64,000 nucleotides of DNA from Sphingobacteriales bacterium (GTDB taxonomy: Bacteria > Bacteroidota > Bacteroidia > Chitinophagales > Chitinophagaceae), in NCBI GenBank assembly GCA_004144185.1, contig SEFP01000002.1, positions 310,001 to 374,000 on the forward strand, in the 5' to 3' direction. The translations under genes and the position numbers were made by a program. Position 1 is the stretch's first letter, and every line of letters starts with the position of its first letter. This document shows, piece by piece, positions 41,142-50,622 of the stretch. The notes under the pieces were generated by a model. It was not told where the DNA came from. It saw nothing but the letters and a program-made list of their open reading frames with translations, and ran no database searches.

Positions 41142-42155
41142 TTAGGTATACTTATTTCGGTTATCAGGCAGTTGAATACCTATTTTTCTTACTATAGCCC
41201 TTGGGTTAAGTTTCTTTTCCTGCAGGAACAAGATAAGCCGCCGGGTAGCTTTCCAGCCAATAAGTTGCTCCACAAATTGAACTCGTTTATTTCCCATCAA
41301 CCTTAAACTTCCACCTCCTAATCGCTTTGCGGCAGTTTCTGCAGGTAGAAGCTGCCGGTAATAGTTGGGGTAATAAAAGTGTAGGATCCGCATATATACG
41401 TTGGCACATGTAAGACGTGTTTGAGGTGTGTCTTTTTTACATAGCAGGTGCTTTTCGTACAGAAATGCCGTTTGAAGCAGTGACTGAAGTGCTTTGTCAC
41501 TTACTGATTTAGACAGAGACCCTGTCACTTTACGATAATAGGTTCGAGCATTATTGCAATACAGAATGCCCCGGCTGGCTAGTACTAAGCGGCCAAAAAA
41601 CTCTCCGTCATCGTTTAAAGAAAGAGATTCATTCCACGAACCGGCGCTCTCGATAAGGTTACGTGGGGTCAACCATCCGGCTACATGAATGAAATAACCT
41701 TGGTTCCAGGCTATCTCTACCCATTCCAAGGGGTCGGTAAAGTCTTTATAAAGGGGAATATGTTCTGATTCTAAATCACCAGGATATTCTGAGAAATAGG
41801 CAAACCGACCCGATACCAATATATCTTTTGGGTACCCCTCTTCATTTAGACGTACCATTTGTTTTTCAATCTTATCGGGTGCCATTAGGTCATCGGCATC
41901 CAAGTATTGAATATAATCACCTTTACTTTCACGAAAAGCATAATTACGGGCAGTTGAGGCCCCGCTGTTGAGTTGTGAAAATACTTTTACTCCTCTTGAT
42001 TCATAAGCACGAGCAACTTCTAAAGTTTTATCATTCGAGCCGTCATCTACAACAATAATTTCCTTTGCAAGCCAAGTTTGTTCCAACGCACAATCTAAGG
42101 CTTGGGCGAGCCAAGGTGCAGCGTTATAGGCCGGGATCAGAATAGAGACAAGCAT
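41142..42155 (-). CDS. Family 2 glycosyltransferase, member of a second tandem pair
   Basis: 337-residue transferase: MLVSILIPAYNAAPWLAQAL, VVDDGSNDKTLEVARAYESRGVKV, SGASTARNYAF and the DXD-like QYLDADDLMAPDKIE (about 84-98). It is closely similar over its length to the protein encoded by the next upstream gene (42245-43294). Its DNA is visibly more A/T-rich than that of most of the locus and contains no TTCCGGAA. Confidence 0.9.
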   Translation of the reverse strand: MLVSILIPAYNAAPWLAQALDCALEQTWLAKEIIVVDDGSNDKTLEVARAYESRGVKVFSQLNSGASTARNYAFRESKGDYIQYLDADDLMAPDKIEKQMVRLNEEGYPKDILVSGRFAYFSEYPGDLESEHIPLYKDFTDPLEWVEIAWNQGYFIHVAGWLTPRNLIESAGSWNESLSLNDDGEFFGRLVLASRGILYCNNARTYYRKVTGSLSKSVSDKALQSLLQTAFLYEKHLLCKKDTPQTRLTCANVYMRILHFYYPNYYRQLLPAETAAKRLGGGSLRLMGNKRVQFVEQLIGWKATRRLILFLQEKKLNPRAIVRKIGIQLPDNRNKYT

Positions 42156-42244
42156 AAAGGTGGATTAGCTCATGTAAAGTTTCTGCAGTATGCAGTAGCT
42201 AAAACACAGAATTTAAATGATTTCAGAATAATAAAACCAAGTAT

Positions 42245-43294
42245 TTATACATACTTATTTTTATTATCTCTTAAATGAATGCCTAATATTTTCAAAATAG
42301 CTCTCGGGTTAAGCTTATTCTTTTGAAGAAAAAGTATCAGACGACGTGTTTTTTTCCAACCGATCCACTGCTCCATAAACCGGACCCGTTTATTTCCCAT
42401 GAGCTTTATGGTAGCCCCCCCCAGCCTTTTTACAGTTTCCTCTACTGGTAACAAATAAGGATAGTGTTCAGGATAATGAAAATGGAGAATTCTCATATAA
42501 ACATTGGCACATATGGTCCGGGTTTGGGGCGTATCTTCTTTAGCTAAAAGGTGTTTCTCATATAAAGCTGCTGTTTGTAAAGTAGAATCCAAAGCGCTTT
42601 TGCTTACGGTTTTGGAGAGAGACCCGGCAACTTTTCTATAATAAACTCTGGCATTATCGCAGTAGTACACGGCACTGCTTACCAGTACCACCCGGCCAAA
42701 AAACTCTCCATCATCGTTTACCGACAAGGTTTCATTCCAAGGACCTGCTATTTCAACAAGTGCGCGAGGTGTAAGCCAGCCGTGAATGGTAATATAATAA
42801 CCTTGATTCCAAGCAATATCAATCCAACCAAGTGGGTTGGGAAAGTCTTTATAAAGTGGGATATTTTCAGACTCATGATCACCCGGCTGATTGGCAAAAA
42901 AGGCGAACCGACCAGAAATCAGTATATTTTGCGGGTAGCCCAGTTCGGCAAACCGGCGCATCTGCTGTTCAATCTTATCCGGTGCAAGCAGATCATCTGC
43001 ATCCAGATATTGAATGTAGCGCCCCCTACTGTTTCGAAAGGCATGATTGCGTGCAGCCGATGCTCCGCTGTTGGGCTGGGTATACACCCGTACACCTCTG
43101 GCCTCATATTGACGGGCTATTTCGAGCGTGTTGTCTGTAGAGCCGTCGTCTACGACAATAATTTCGATATGCGGGTAGGTTTGCGCCAGTACGCTTTCCA
43201 GCGTCTCCTCAATCCAGTTGCCGGAGTTGTAGGCAGGAATCAATACGGACACCAGGGGTCCGTCCGGTCGTGTCTGTTTTACTTCGCTATTCAC
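42245..43294 (-). CDS. Family 2 glycosyltransferase, member of a second tandem pair
   Basis: 349-residue transferase with PLVSVLIPAYNSGNWIEETLESV, VVDDGSTDNTLEIARQYEARGVRV, SGASAARNHAF and QYLDADDLLAPDKIE. It matches the adjacent protein along its whole length, including GWLTPR, NDDGEFFGR and the C-terminal KLMGNKRVRF(M)EQWIGWK. A tandem duplication is clear. Like its partner it is A/T-rich and free of TTCCGGAA, and the 65-base gap upstream holds a short partial direct repeat around CGCTATTCACAA. Confidence 0.9.
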   Translation of the reverse strand: MNSEVKQTRPDGPLVSVLIPAYNSGNWIEETLESVLAQTYPHIEIIVVDDGSTDNTLEIARQYEARGVRVYTQPNSGASAARNHAFRNSRGRYIQYLDADDLLAPDKIEQQMRRFAELGYPQNILISGRFAFFANQPGDHESENIPLYKDFPNPLGWIDIAWNQGYYITIHGWLTPRALVEIAGPWNETLSVNDDGEFFGRVVLVSSAVYYCDNARVYYRKVAGSLSKTVSKSALDSTLQTAALYEKHLLAKEDTPQTRTICANVYMRILHFHYPEHYPYLLPVEETVKRLGGATIKLMGNKRVRFMEQWIGWKKTRRLILFLQKNKLNPRAILKILGIHLRDNKNKYV

Positions 43295-43359
43295 AACTTC
43301 GCTTTGCTATTCACAACAATGAGTTGGTACTTACGCCCTCTGTTTCAGGGGGCTACTAA

Positions 43360-44448
43360 TTATTGAACAACCTCCCGGACCGCTTCCAGATAGGCATGAC
43401 CATCTACAGTATCCGGTTCCAGATAATTTCCTTCAGCCCATTCATTCCAGGATTTGATAAACAAAAAGTTTTCCGGAAACGATGCGGCTTTAAGGGAAGC
43501 AATTGCTTTTGTAAGCTGTTCTTTAAACAGTGCGGGTGTAGATCCTTCCAGTACCAGGCCCCGAAGACCGCTCCGAGGCGTGTTGTCCCAGTTGGGTACA
43601 ACGATTGGGTAGGTAGGTACGGTAGATTGCCGGTAGTCCATGCGCTCTACCAGCGTTTTATGATCGAGTCGGCGAAGAGCGGTCGCTTTCTGGCTGCCGA
43701 TAATCCTGCGAAGTTTATTCCGGACGCGGGTCTGGAGCGTAGGATGGCTGATGGTACTGTGCAGCGATCGGTTGAACGCATTGGAGACTTTAGCGTCAAA
43801 CCCCGCAGCTTTGGCATCCCAATCATCGTCCTGCACATTCGATGCCATCAGGTAGAGACCGGGCAAACCGGCTTCCCGGGCCAGTGCCTGCAAGGCCTGG
43901 GTCATCTGCAACGGATCCGGCAGATCAGATGCATCATAAATCATAAACAACGGCTTTCCCGCTACCCGGATGTACCGCGGATCGTTGAATGCTTTCAGTA
44001 GGTACTCGAAATGGTTTCTCAGATCGGCTTCACCGGGATATTCCTGTTTCATCAGCACCTTATTAGGCGCACCATGCCAGATCCCGCTCCAGGTTTGGTT
44101 GGCCCAGCAAATACAGAATGGAAAATCCGGTGTTCCGGAAGCCACCACTTCATTGAGAGGCCGTTCGATTACCTGCTTGCCATGTCCGAACCAGTAATGG
44201 TAATAGATAAAACCATAAATTCCGTATGTCTTGGCCAGTGCTGCCTGCTGCTCCCGTGCTTCGGCAAGGCGCAAGTCATAATAGCCCAGATCGGCGGGTA
44301 GACGGGGCTGCCGGTGCCCATTAAACAACGGCGTCGCTTTCGTAACGTTCGTCCATTCGGTAAAGCCTTTTCCCCACCAGGCATCATTTTCCGGAATCGG
44401 ATGATACTGAGGGAGGTAAAAGGCCAATGGTTTGATAGAAGCAGACAT
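43360..44448 (-). CDS. WbsX / GH99-like glycan-locus protein
   Basis: 362-residue protein of the WbsX family, related to glycoside hydrolase family 99. It opens with the hallmark KPLAFYLPQYHPIPENDAWWGKGFTEWTNV (about 6-35), then GFIYYHYWF (about 80), WANQTWSGIWHG and the end motif FIKSWNEWAEGNYLEPD (about 330-346). WbsX proteins occur widely in O-antigen and capsule loci, and their reaction is not settled (hydrolase or transferase-like). Here it lies among glycosyltransferases within the operon, with a 19-base gap to the acyltransferase downstream. Confidence 0.88.
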   Translation of the reverse strand: MSASIKPLAFYLPQYHPIPENDAWWGKGFTEWTNVTKATPLFNGHRQPRLPADLGYYDLRLAEAREQQAALAKTYGIYGFIYYHYWFGHGKQVIERPLNEVVASGTPDFPFCICWANQTWSGIWHGAPNKVLMKQEYPGEADLRNHFEYLLKAFNDPRYIRVAGKPLFMIYDASDLPDPLQMTQALQALAREAGLPGLYLMASNVQDDDWDAKAAGFDAKVSNAFNRSLHSTISHPTLQTRVRNKLRRIIGSQKATALRRLDHKTLVERMDYRQSTVPTYPIVVPNWDNTPRSGLRGLVLEGSTPALFKEQLTKAIASLKAASFPENFLFIKSWNEWAEGNYLEPDTVDGHAYLEAVREVVQ

Positions 44449-44467
44449 ATCCTACTGCAAAAAAATT

Positions 44468-45067
44468 TTAGAACTGTCGAATGACTTTTGCCGGAACACC
44501 TGCAACTACACTGAAAGCTGGAACGTCCTTGGTCACAACAGCATTCGCACCGATGACAGCATTACGTCCGACCCTGACACCAGGAAGAATCGCAACCCCC
44601 TCTCCTATCCATACGTTGTCTTCGATTACGACATCGCCTTTGATTGTCAGAGGACGTTTAGCGGGTATAATTTCTAGTGTATGCCGGTCCACATCTCCGT
44701 GAGAATGGTCTGAGATATAGATTCTACTAGCCATGAGCACATTATTCCCAATATGAACTTTCTGGATACAACCGATGTGAACATCAGTATTCATGATCAC
44801 ATTGTCACCAATGCATATTTCAGGTGTATAGGAGTCTCCTTCAAACTGGTCAAACGTTTCTATGCGAAGATTGTACTTCGCAGAGAAGTTTGAACCTATA
44901 GATACATACTTCGAATTAATTAAATGAACCGGATATTCCAGATAGCAGTTAGGCCCAAGTTGTTTAAAACTTCTTTGAGCATTCGCTACTGAAAGCCATT
45001 GATACTTTTTAACAACGTAATTTATGAATTTATAAAAAAATCCATTATACATTTTTCTGACAGGCAT
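44468..45067 (-). CDS. Left-handed beta-helix acyltransferase
   Basis: 199-residue hexapeptide-repeat acetyltransferase of the CatB/WbbJ type. An N-terminal helical stretch precedes hexapeptide repeats (for example INSKYVSIGSNFSAKYN, GDNVIMNTDVHIG, GNNVLMASRIYISDHSHGD). The active-site His is in SDHSHG (about 120), and the C-terminal turns are IEDNVWIGEGVAILPGVRVG and GANAVVTKDVPAFSVVAGVPAKVIR. It should acetylate a sugar using acetyl-CoA. The stop of the next gene overlaps its start by one base, so they are in one transcript. Confidence 0.9.
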   Translation of the reverse strand: MPVRKMYNGFFYKFINYVVKKYQWLSVANAQRSFKQLGPNCYLEYPVHLINSKYVSIGSNFSAKYNLRIETFDQFEGDSYTPEICIGDNVIMNTDVHIGCIQKVHIGNNVLMASRIYISDHSHGDVDRHTLEIIPAKRPLTIKGDVVIEDNVWIGEGVAILPGVRVGRNAVIGANAVVTKDVPAFSVVAGVPAKVIRQF

Positions 45068-46584
45068 TAGGCGATCGGTTTGATGACAAATCGATAATAG
45101 GCATTTTTGGCTCTTTGAATCCCTTTAGGGAGTCCTTTCAGTGCTGGTGTAAACTGCGCATTCAGATTTAAGGAAACTGCTTTGCCACCATGATTTGCTT
45201 TGATATGGTAAGCAATCGTTTTAGTCTGATCGATTTTCAACTGTTCCTGTGAAGGAAGGGAAAGGTGGACTTGCTGAATGGCAGCAGTCAGTTCAGCATC
45301 AAAATGATCGGCCGGGTTAGAGGCGTTTTCCTGATGATTAGGTTTCTTCATCCGAACGGCTTCAATGAGTTCGTTGGATCTCTTTAAAAAGCCAGCCCGG
45401 TCTAAAACCACATTTTCCAGATCTTCTTTTCGATCAGTGACCATATCTAATCTGGTATGCAACATGTCTCCGTCCCAAAGTGCCACAAGGGGTTTTTGGT
45501 ACATCAGCGCGTACTGAAGCATTAAGCCCCCTCCATACGGAAATGTATTGAACATAATGTCAATATTCCGGAAGACCGCCGTAATGTCTTTTCGGTTGCC
45601 CAACAGGATAAACCGTTCTTGTAAGTTGGCAGCCTCAATAAGTGGCTCGAGGTCTTCTTTGCCACCCACATTTGCGAATAAAAAAATAAAATCCTTATTC
45701 GCCCGCAGAAGATCAAATATCAGATTGACATAAACATGTGCGCCATCATTGATCTTATAATATGCCCCTCCACCAAAACCAATGATCTTTCCTTTAACCT
45801 TTTCCGGAAAACCTTCAAAAGGGATGCTTTCCTCTTCGTAGCTGGGAGTATGAACGATATACAGATTATCGGGACTTTTCCCTTTAAGGTACCGGTTGAC
45901 GTAGTAACCGTAGTACCTAAAGTCTATGATATTTTCATAACAGAAGATACCGGGCCAAAAAGTATGATCTGTAATATTTAGAAGGTAAAACTTGGTCTCT
46001 GATTGGTTAAAGGAAGAAGCTACCAGTGGTGTATACACTTCCCAAGGCGCGGTGTGAACGAAAACAACAGCAGGCCGTTCAGTAGCGATGAGTCTATGAA
46101 ATTCCTGAGCCTTACCGAGTATTGTAGGAGCGTTCAGAGAGATAACTCTAGCCTTATTGTACGCATTCAATGATCTGATAATACTGTTGGCTGGATCAAC
46201 CTGTGAATGGTCATGACACACATACACAATATCATACGCATGGTCAATCAGGTATTTTAGATACTGCTGCGTAAAGCCTCTGTTTTCCAGAACAAAATAG
46301 TCATACAAAACAGCTTTGTTTTTAAAGCTCTTATGGGGAGTATCAGAGGGAAGAACGGAAGTAGCAATTTTGCCAAGAGCATTTTCCAGTTCTTGGTCAA
46401 AGAAATTGGTTACAAAATTATAAGTATATCCTGTTCTGCACAGCGTTTCGATCACCTGAAGCGCCTGCGGATAGTTTTCCTTTTGAAGGAGCCGCTTTAA
46501 AACGGATTTTCCAAAAGAAAAATAACGATCTAAGTTTTCTTGTGTTAGTAAATAATCTTTCTTATGCCACATATTTATTAACAA
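45067..46584 (-). CDS. Putative glycosyltransferase with OGT/SPINDLY-like C-terminal half
   Basis: 505-residue protein. The first about 130 residues are helical. The remainder has [20 protein letters not shown], the GT-B-like [16 protein letters not shown], an [44 protein letters not shown] block resembling the donor site of OGT/SPINDLY-type transferases, and a helical end. The class is inferred from these motifs. The start overlaps the upstream aminotransferase gene by about 23 bases (ATG 46572 is an alternative). Confidence 0.65.
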   Translation of the reverse strand: MLINMWHKKDYLLTQENLDRYFSFGKSVLKRLLQKENYPQALQVIETLCRTGYTYNFVTNFFDQELENALGKIATSVLPSDTPHKSFKNKAVLYDYFVLENRGFTQQYLKYLIDHAYDIVYVCHDHSQVDPANSIIRSLNAYNKARVISLNAPTILGKAQEFHRLIATERPAVVFVHTAPWEVYTPLVASSFNQSETKFYLLNITDHTFWPGIFCYENIIDFRYYGYYVNRYLKGKSPDNLYIVHTPSYEEESIPFEGFPEKVKGKIIGFGGGAYYKINDGAHVYVNLIFDLLRANKDFIFLFANVGGKEDLEPLIEAANLQERFILLGNRKDITAVFRNIDIMFNTFPYGGGLMLQYALMYQKPLVALWDGDMLHTRLDMVTDRKEDLENVVLDRAGFLKRSNELIEAVRMKKPNHQENASNPADHFDAELTAAIQQVHLSLPSQEQLKIDQTKTIAYHIKANHGGKAVSLNLNAQFTPALKGLPKGIQRAKNAYYRFVIKPIA

Positions 46585-47665
46585 CGTCTATCACATGTGA
46601 TACATCTTTATCGGATAATACCGGACTGATCGGCAGGCTCAGAATGGTTTGATGAATGTGCTCTGAGATTGGATAGCTTTTACCAGCCAGTTCCGGATAA
46701 CCTTCCTGTTGGTGAGGTGGAATCGGATAGTGAATAACGGTTTGGACACCACTTGAGGTTAAATACCGCTGAAGTGCATCCCGGTTTACGGTACGTATGG
46801 TAAACAGATGCCACACATGACCCTTGGGTGCGTGTACTTCCGGAAGGGCAATAAGTGAATTATTAATTTGTACGAGGTAGCGTTCTGCAATGGCCCGACG
46901 ACGGTCGTTGTCTGTATCCAGCGTCTTAAGCTTGATGCTGAGAAAGGGCGCCTGCAACTCATCCAGCCGGGAATTCAGCCCCTTGTATTTATTGTAGTAT
47001 TTCTTCTCGGAACCGTAGTTACGCAAGGCTTTTAATGCGTCGGCCAGTTGATCATCGTTGGTGGTAATAGCGCCGCCATCTCCTAACGCACCCAGATTTT
47101 TACCCGGATAAAAAGAAAACCCGGATGCGTCTCCCAGATTTCCGCTTCGCTTGCCATCCTGGATCGCGCCATGACTCTGGGCACTATCCTCAATCACCAG
47201 CAGATTGTGCTCTTTGGCAAAACGGTTGATTTGCTTCATATCACAGAGCTGTCCGTAAAGATGAACCGGCATTACTGCTTTCGTCTTGGGCGTCAGAGCA
47301 TCTTGCAGCTTTGACGCATCCAGCAGGCAGTCTCCTTCGTTGGGTTCTACCAGAACAGGTTTCAGGCCCGCCCGAAAGATCGCCAGTATCGAAGCAATAT
47401 AGGTATTGGCAGGGACCAGCACTTCATCACCGGGCCGTAGTTGCCCCAGCTCCCGATACGCCTCCAGAATCAAAATTAATGCATCCAGGCCATTGGCAAC
47501 ACCGATACAATGCTTTGTACCACAGTAAGCAGCAAATTCTTGCTCGAAATGGCTGACACCCGTTCCCAGAATATACCAACCAGAGTTCAGTACGTCTTGA
47601 AATACGTTCTGAAAATCGCTTTCATAGCGATCGTTTATCTTTTTCAGGTCGAGAAAAGCAACCAT
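46562..47665 (-). CDS. Nucleotide-sugar aminotransferase, FdtB/QdtB-like
   Basis: 367-residue DegT-family PLP enzyme. It begins [33 protein letters not shown] (about 2-34). The PLP lysine is in [18 protein letters not shown] (about 183-200), and the C-terminal half has [14 protein letters not shown] (about 228) and [13 protein letters not shown] (about 318). This pattern is typical of the dTDP-3-keto-6-deoxyhexose 3-aminotransferases FdtB and QdtB. Two 3,4-ketoisomerases that supply its substrate lie upstream in the operon. The product would be a dTDP-3-amino-3,6-dideoxyhexose. Confidence 0.88.
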   Translation of the reverse strand: MVAFLDLKKINDRYESDFQNVFQDVLNSGWYILGTGVSHFEQEFAAYCGTKHCIGVANGLDALILILEAYRELGQLRPGDEVLVPANTYIASILAIFRAGLKPVLVEPNEGDCLLDASKLQDALTPKTKAVMPVHLYGQLCDMKQINRFAKEHNLLVIEDSAQSHGAIQDGKRSGNLGDASGFSFYPGKNLGALGDGGAITTNDDQLADALKALRNYGSEKKYYNKYKGLNSRLDELQAPFLSIKLKTLDTDNDRRRAIAERYLVQINNSLIALPEVHAPKGHVWHLFTIRTVNRDALQRYLTSSGVQTVIHYPIPPHQQEGYPELAGKSYPISEHIHQTILSLPISPVLSDKDVSHVIDVVNKYVA

Positions 47666-47668
47666 TGT

Positions 47669-48607
47669 CTAATAAGTGAGTTTGTAGAAATCCAGTACGA
47701 TGGTCCGGGCACCAAAGCTTTCTTTATTTCGGATCAGTCCTTCATTAAGGTAACGACCACCATCTTCAGTAGAGGTACCAAACGAGAAATAAGGTCGGTT
47801 ATCCAGTTCTTCCCGCAGGATGTAATCTATCACGGTATCCAGTGCGCCTACATTCCGTCCTGCTTCGCTAATTGCAATGTACTGCGTATGCATTACCTGG
47901 GCAGTGATGAAGGTGATCGTTCCGCCCAAGAGCGTATTCCCGTCATGAACGGTATACAGTTTTATATGCTGCGGGAACCGGTCGGCCAGCAGCCGAATTT
48001 CTGCACGTGAATGGGTTGGTTTCGCATTGTGCCGGGTCCGGAGAATCACTTCTTCAATCTCCATAAACGCGTCATAATCCTCCGAAACGGTAACCTGCAA
48101 TCCGGCCTTCCGTCCCTTGCTGAGACTGGCTTTAGTGCCTTTTCCGTAGCCTGGATTTGTTCCGGTATAGATTAGCGAAGATGCATCGCGACGATACAAT
48201 ACAGCATCGTTTCGGAACAGGGCATACAGATCTTCTCCGGCCGGGAGCTGGTGATAGAAGTACGGAATCGCTTTGTAGTATACGGTATGAATACCGATTT
48301 CTTGGCAATGGCTTTTAAGCGCATCAAACAACTGAAGCATCGCTCCGGCCGTCATGCGCTTTCCGGAAATAAAACCTCCGTACGTGAGACCCTGATGACT
48401 CCACAGAGCACCGTCTGAAGCAAGATTAGCGGGCAATACTGCTATAAGTTCATCCCCATTGTAGCCCATCAGGGAGTGATCCTCGAATCGATCGCTGTGA
48501 TAGTCCATGTAGGCACGTTCAAACAGAAAAAGTCCGTTTTTAGCGCTTTGTATAAACGCATCCCAGGCAGGCTGCTGCTCCGGCGTATATCGTTTAAGCG
48601 TGATCAT
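47669..48607 (-). CDS. FemAB/GNAT-type acyltransferase
   Basis: 312-residue protein with two GNAT-like halves in the FemAB/BioF2 style: PAWDAFIQSAKNGLFLFERAYMDYH (about 13-37), YFYHQLPAGEDLYALF, and a C-terminal segment KLYTVHDGNTLLGGTITFITAQVMHTQY, GALDTVIDYIL, FSFGTSTEDGGRYLNEG. Such enzymes in polysaccharide loci acylate or add amino acids to sugars. It starts 2 bases after the hydrolase-like gene stops and ends 3 bases before the aminotransferase start, so operon membership is clear. The substrate is unknown; the amino sugar made by the neighbouring aminotransferase is a possible acceptor. Confidence 0.8.
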   Translation of the reverse strand: MITLKRYTPEQQPAWDAFIQSAKNGLFLFERAYMDYHSDRFEDHSLMGYNGDELIAVLPANLASDGALWSHQGLTYGGFISGKRMTAGAMLQLFDALKSHCQEIGIHTVYYKAIPYFYHQLPAGEDLYALFRNDAVLYRRDASSLIYTGTNPGYGKGTKASLSKGRKAGLQVTVSEDYDAFMEIEEVILRTRHNAKPTHSRAEIRLLADRFPQHIKLYTVHDGNTLLGGTITFITAQVMHTQYIAISEAGRNVGALDTVIDYILREELDNRPYFSFGTSTEDGGRYLNEGLIRNKESFGARTIVLDFYKLTY

Positions 48608-48609
48608 AC

Positions 48610-49527
48610 TTATAAGGAGCCTTCCAGTACAGCGTAGCCAAACCCTTCAGCACCATAATCGTTTCCATTATAAAACAGGAACGTGGTGCCTTCCAATTCT
48701 ACAATACTGGGATACGCACTCATTTCCGAATCAAAGTCGCTGGGCTGGTACTCCAATCCAATATCTTTTCGCGTCCATGTCTTACTGTCTGTAGACACGG
48801 CATAAGTAAGCCGATACGGCACATCTTTGGTACTGGACCCGAAGAACATATAATAGGTTCCGCCTGCTTTGTAAACGAACGGCCGGCCAACCCGGTGCTC
48901 TGTCACAGCATTTTCCAGTACTACAGTACCCTGCTGCGGAAATGAGATCCCATCCGGCGACTCCATATACCGGATATCATATACCGGCAAGGTACGCTCA
49001 CCATGTTTTTCAAAATAGCTACCTCCACCATACCAGGCACGCCAGGTGTTATTTTCCAGAAGAACCGAGTGGGCCACACGGAAGAGCAGTTCATCCTGCG
49101 TACGTTCCAGAACAGGATTTTCCTGGTAGCGGATAAAACTTTCACCTCCATCCGTACTGATCGCCAAACCACCCAACACTAAGAACCGGACTTTTTTGAC
49201 CAGTTGATAGCCTGCATAATACATTCGGATTTCACTGCCATGACGCACGATACACGATGGTACAACGCCATTATCATCAAAACAACCGTCAGAGCCGATA
49301 TTTAAAACGGGCTTCTCAGACACGCCTATTACCTGAAGGGAATGCCCTTGCTTCTGAATGTCTACATAGCCCACCCGGCTGACCCCTTGTTCATCCCTGA
49401 ACCCGCAGTAAAACCGAACGGTAGTCTCGTTAAGTTTAAGCGGACACGGTTGAAGCGCAGAGTCTTTAGCCCAATCCGGAAGCTGATCGGCTACGTTGAA
49501 CAGAAGCCCTTTCTTAATCCATTTCAT
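48610..49527 (-). CDS. Beta-propeller glycoside-hydrolase-like protein
   Basis: 305-residue protein with the repeated pattern of a five-bladed propeller seen in GH43/GH32/GH130-type domains: RFYCGFRDEQGVSRVGYVDI (about 36), GSDGCFDDNGVVPSCIV (about 78-95), RMYYAGYQ, AHSVLLENNTWRAWYGGGS and RPFVYKAGGTYYMFFGSSTKD. No signal peptide is evident, so it acts inside the cell. Activity as a hydrolase is not shown: it may instead bind or modify a nucleotide sugar. It overlaps the upstream acyltransferase by four bases. Confidence 0.72.
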   Translation of the reverse strand: MKWIKKGLLFNVADQLPDWAKDSALQPCPLKLNETTVRFYCGFRDEQGVSRVGYVDIQKQGHSLQVIGVSEKPVLNIGSDGCFDDNGVVPSCIVRHGSEIRMYYAGYQLVKKVRFLVLGGLAISTDGGESFIRYQENPVLERTQDELLFRVAHSVLLENNTWRAWYGGGSYFEKHGERTLPVYDIRYMESPDGISFPQQGTVVLENAVTEHRVGRPFVYKAGGTYYMFFGSSTKDVPYRLTYAVSTDSKTWTRKDIGLEYQPSDFDSEMSAYPSIVELEGTTFLFYNGNDYGAEGFGYAVLEGSL

Positions 49528-50213
49528 ACAGCGATCGCATTTTCCGGAACTCCAAATGCTTCATAGCTGCTTTTAACAGCTGGTTTAGCCGGTGCACCTA
49601 TCATCAGTTTGCCTTCTTCGGTATTTTTCACAATCAATGAACCGCTACCGACAATATTGTCTTTGCCCAACGTAATGCCATCATTGAATGTAGCATTAAC
49701 GCCAATAAACGAATACGCGCCAATTACGCAAAATCCGGAAATGACTACGTGGGAAGAGATGTATACGTAATCCTCTATTCTGGTTTGGTGGCCAATGTGA
49801 TTGCCACTCCAGAGAATCACTCCATTGCCAATCTGTACGCCGTGCTGGATCACATTATTTTCGAAGATCATGCAATTTTCTCCGATAGTGGCACTGTGCC
49901 AGAAAAAAGCTTTTGAGCTGATGTAGGTTGCGCAGGTATACCCGGCAGCTTTCACTATTTGATAGCAACGTGCCCGCACCCGGTTAAGATGCGTATAGGA
50001 GATGGCAACAAATGCTTCGTAATCTGCCGGTGGAAACTGAGCCTGCATTTCCTCAAACGTAAGTATCGGCAACCCGTAATGTTCTGTGGTAGTCCGGTAA
50101 GCAGCTTCTACGACAAATGCAACCACTTCATAGGCTGAGTCATGGGTAAAATACTCATAAGCTATATCAGCTGTTTCGCCCGCGCCAAAAATAACCAGCT
50201 TCTTAGATTTCAT
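49524..50213 (-). CDS. PglD-like sugar O/N-acyltransferase
   Basis: 229-residue protein with an N-terminal nucleotide-sugar-binding Rossmann part (KKLVIFGAGETADIAYEYF, about 4-22) and a C-terminal left-handed beta-helix. The hexapeptide repeats contain FWHSATIGENCMIFENNVIQHGVQIG, LWSGNHIGHQTRIEDYVYISSHVVISG and AYSFIGVNATFNDGI. The catalytic His of the PglD group is at about 138 (GNHIGH). It should N-acetylate the amino sugar made by the FdtB-like aminotransferase. It overlaps the ketoisomerase gene by eleven bases. Confidence 0.88.
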   Translation of the reverse strand: MKSKKLVIFGAGETADIAYEYFTHDSAYEVVAFVVEAAYRTTTEHYGLPILTFEEMQAQFPPADYEAFVAISYTHLNRVRARCYQIVKAAGYTCATYISSKAFFWHSATIGENCMIFENNVIQHGVQIGNGVILWSGNHIGHQTRIEDYVYISSHVVISGFCVIGAYSFIGVNATFNDGITLGKDNIVGSGSLIVKNTEEGKLMIGAPAKPAVKSSYEAFGVPENAIAV

Positions 50214-50622
50214 TTATTAAGGTTTTAAAGTCTTCATAGTTGCGCAGATAGTCCGACTCGCGGTATCCTTCTGAGGCGAGAACCAGGCATATGGCTCCGG
50301 ATGAGAAATTAATTTCACTTGCCCAGATCATCGGTGGTATGTGCAGCCCGACATAAGGCCGGTTGAGCTGTACCTGTCGTTTGATTTTGCCATCGTCCAA
50401 CAGGACTTCAAAGCTTCCTCCCGCTGCAATCAAAAACTGATGGCATTGGATGTGTGCGTGTGCTCCCCTGCTTTCTCCACCTGGCACATCGTACAGATAG
50501 AATACCCGTTTGATATCGAAAGGTATTTCAATTGAGTTATGGATTGGTGTAATATTTCCGCCTTTCCGGTCGCCAATTCTGGGCAGCGTGATCAGACTGC
50601 AATCAAATACGGTTGGATGCAT
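50203..50622 (-). CDS. dTDP-4-keto-6-deoxyglucose 3,4-ketoisomerase, FdtA/QdtA family (second copy)
   Basis: 139-residue cupin of the FdtA/QdtA (WxcM C-terminal) family. The signature is FYLYDVPGGESRGAHAHIQCHQFLIAAGGSFEVLLDDG (about 41-78), with conserved His residues in RGAHAH. GLHIPPMIWASEINFSSGA and YRESDYLRNYEDF follow. It converts dTDP-4-keto-6-deoxyglucose to a 3-keto sugar for the aminotransferase. The preceding gene is a homologue and overlaps this start by 20 bases. Confidence 0.92.
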   Translation of the reverse strand: MHPTVFDCSLITLPRIGDRKGGNITPIHNSIEIPFDIKRVFYLYDVPGGESRGAHAHIQCHQFLIAAGGSFEVLLDDGKIKRQVQLNRPYVGLHIPPMIWASEINFSSGAICLVLASEGYRESDYLRNYEDFKTLINEI

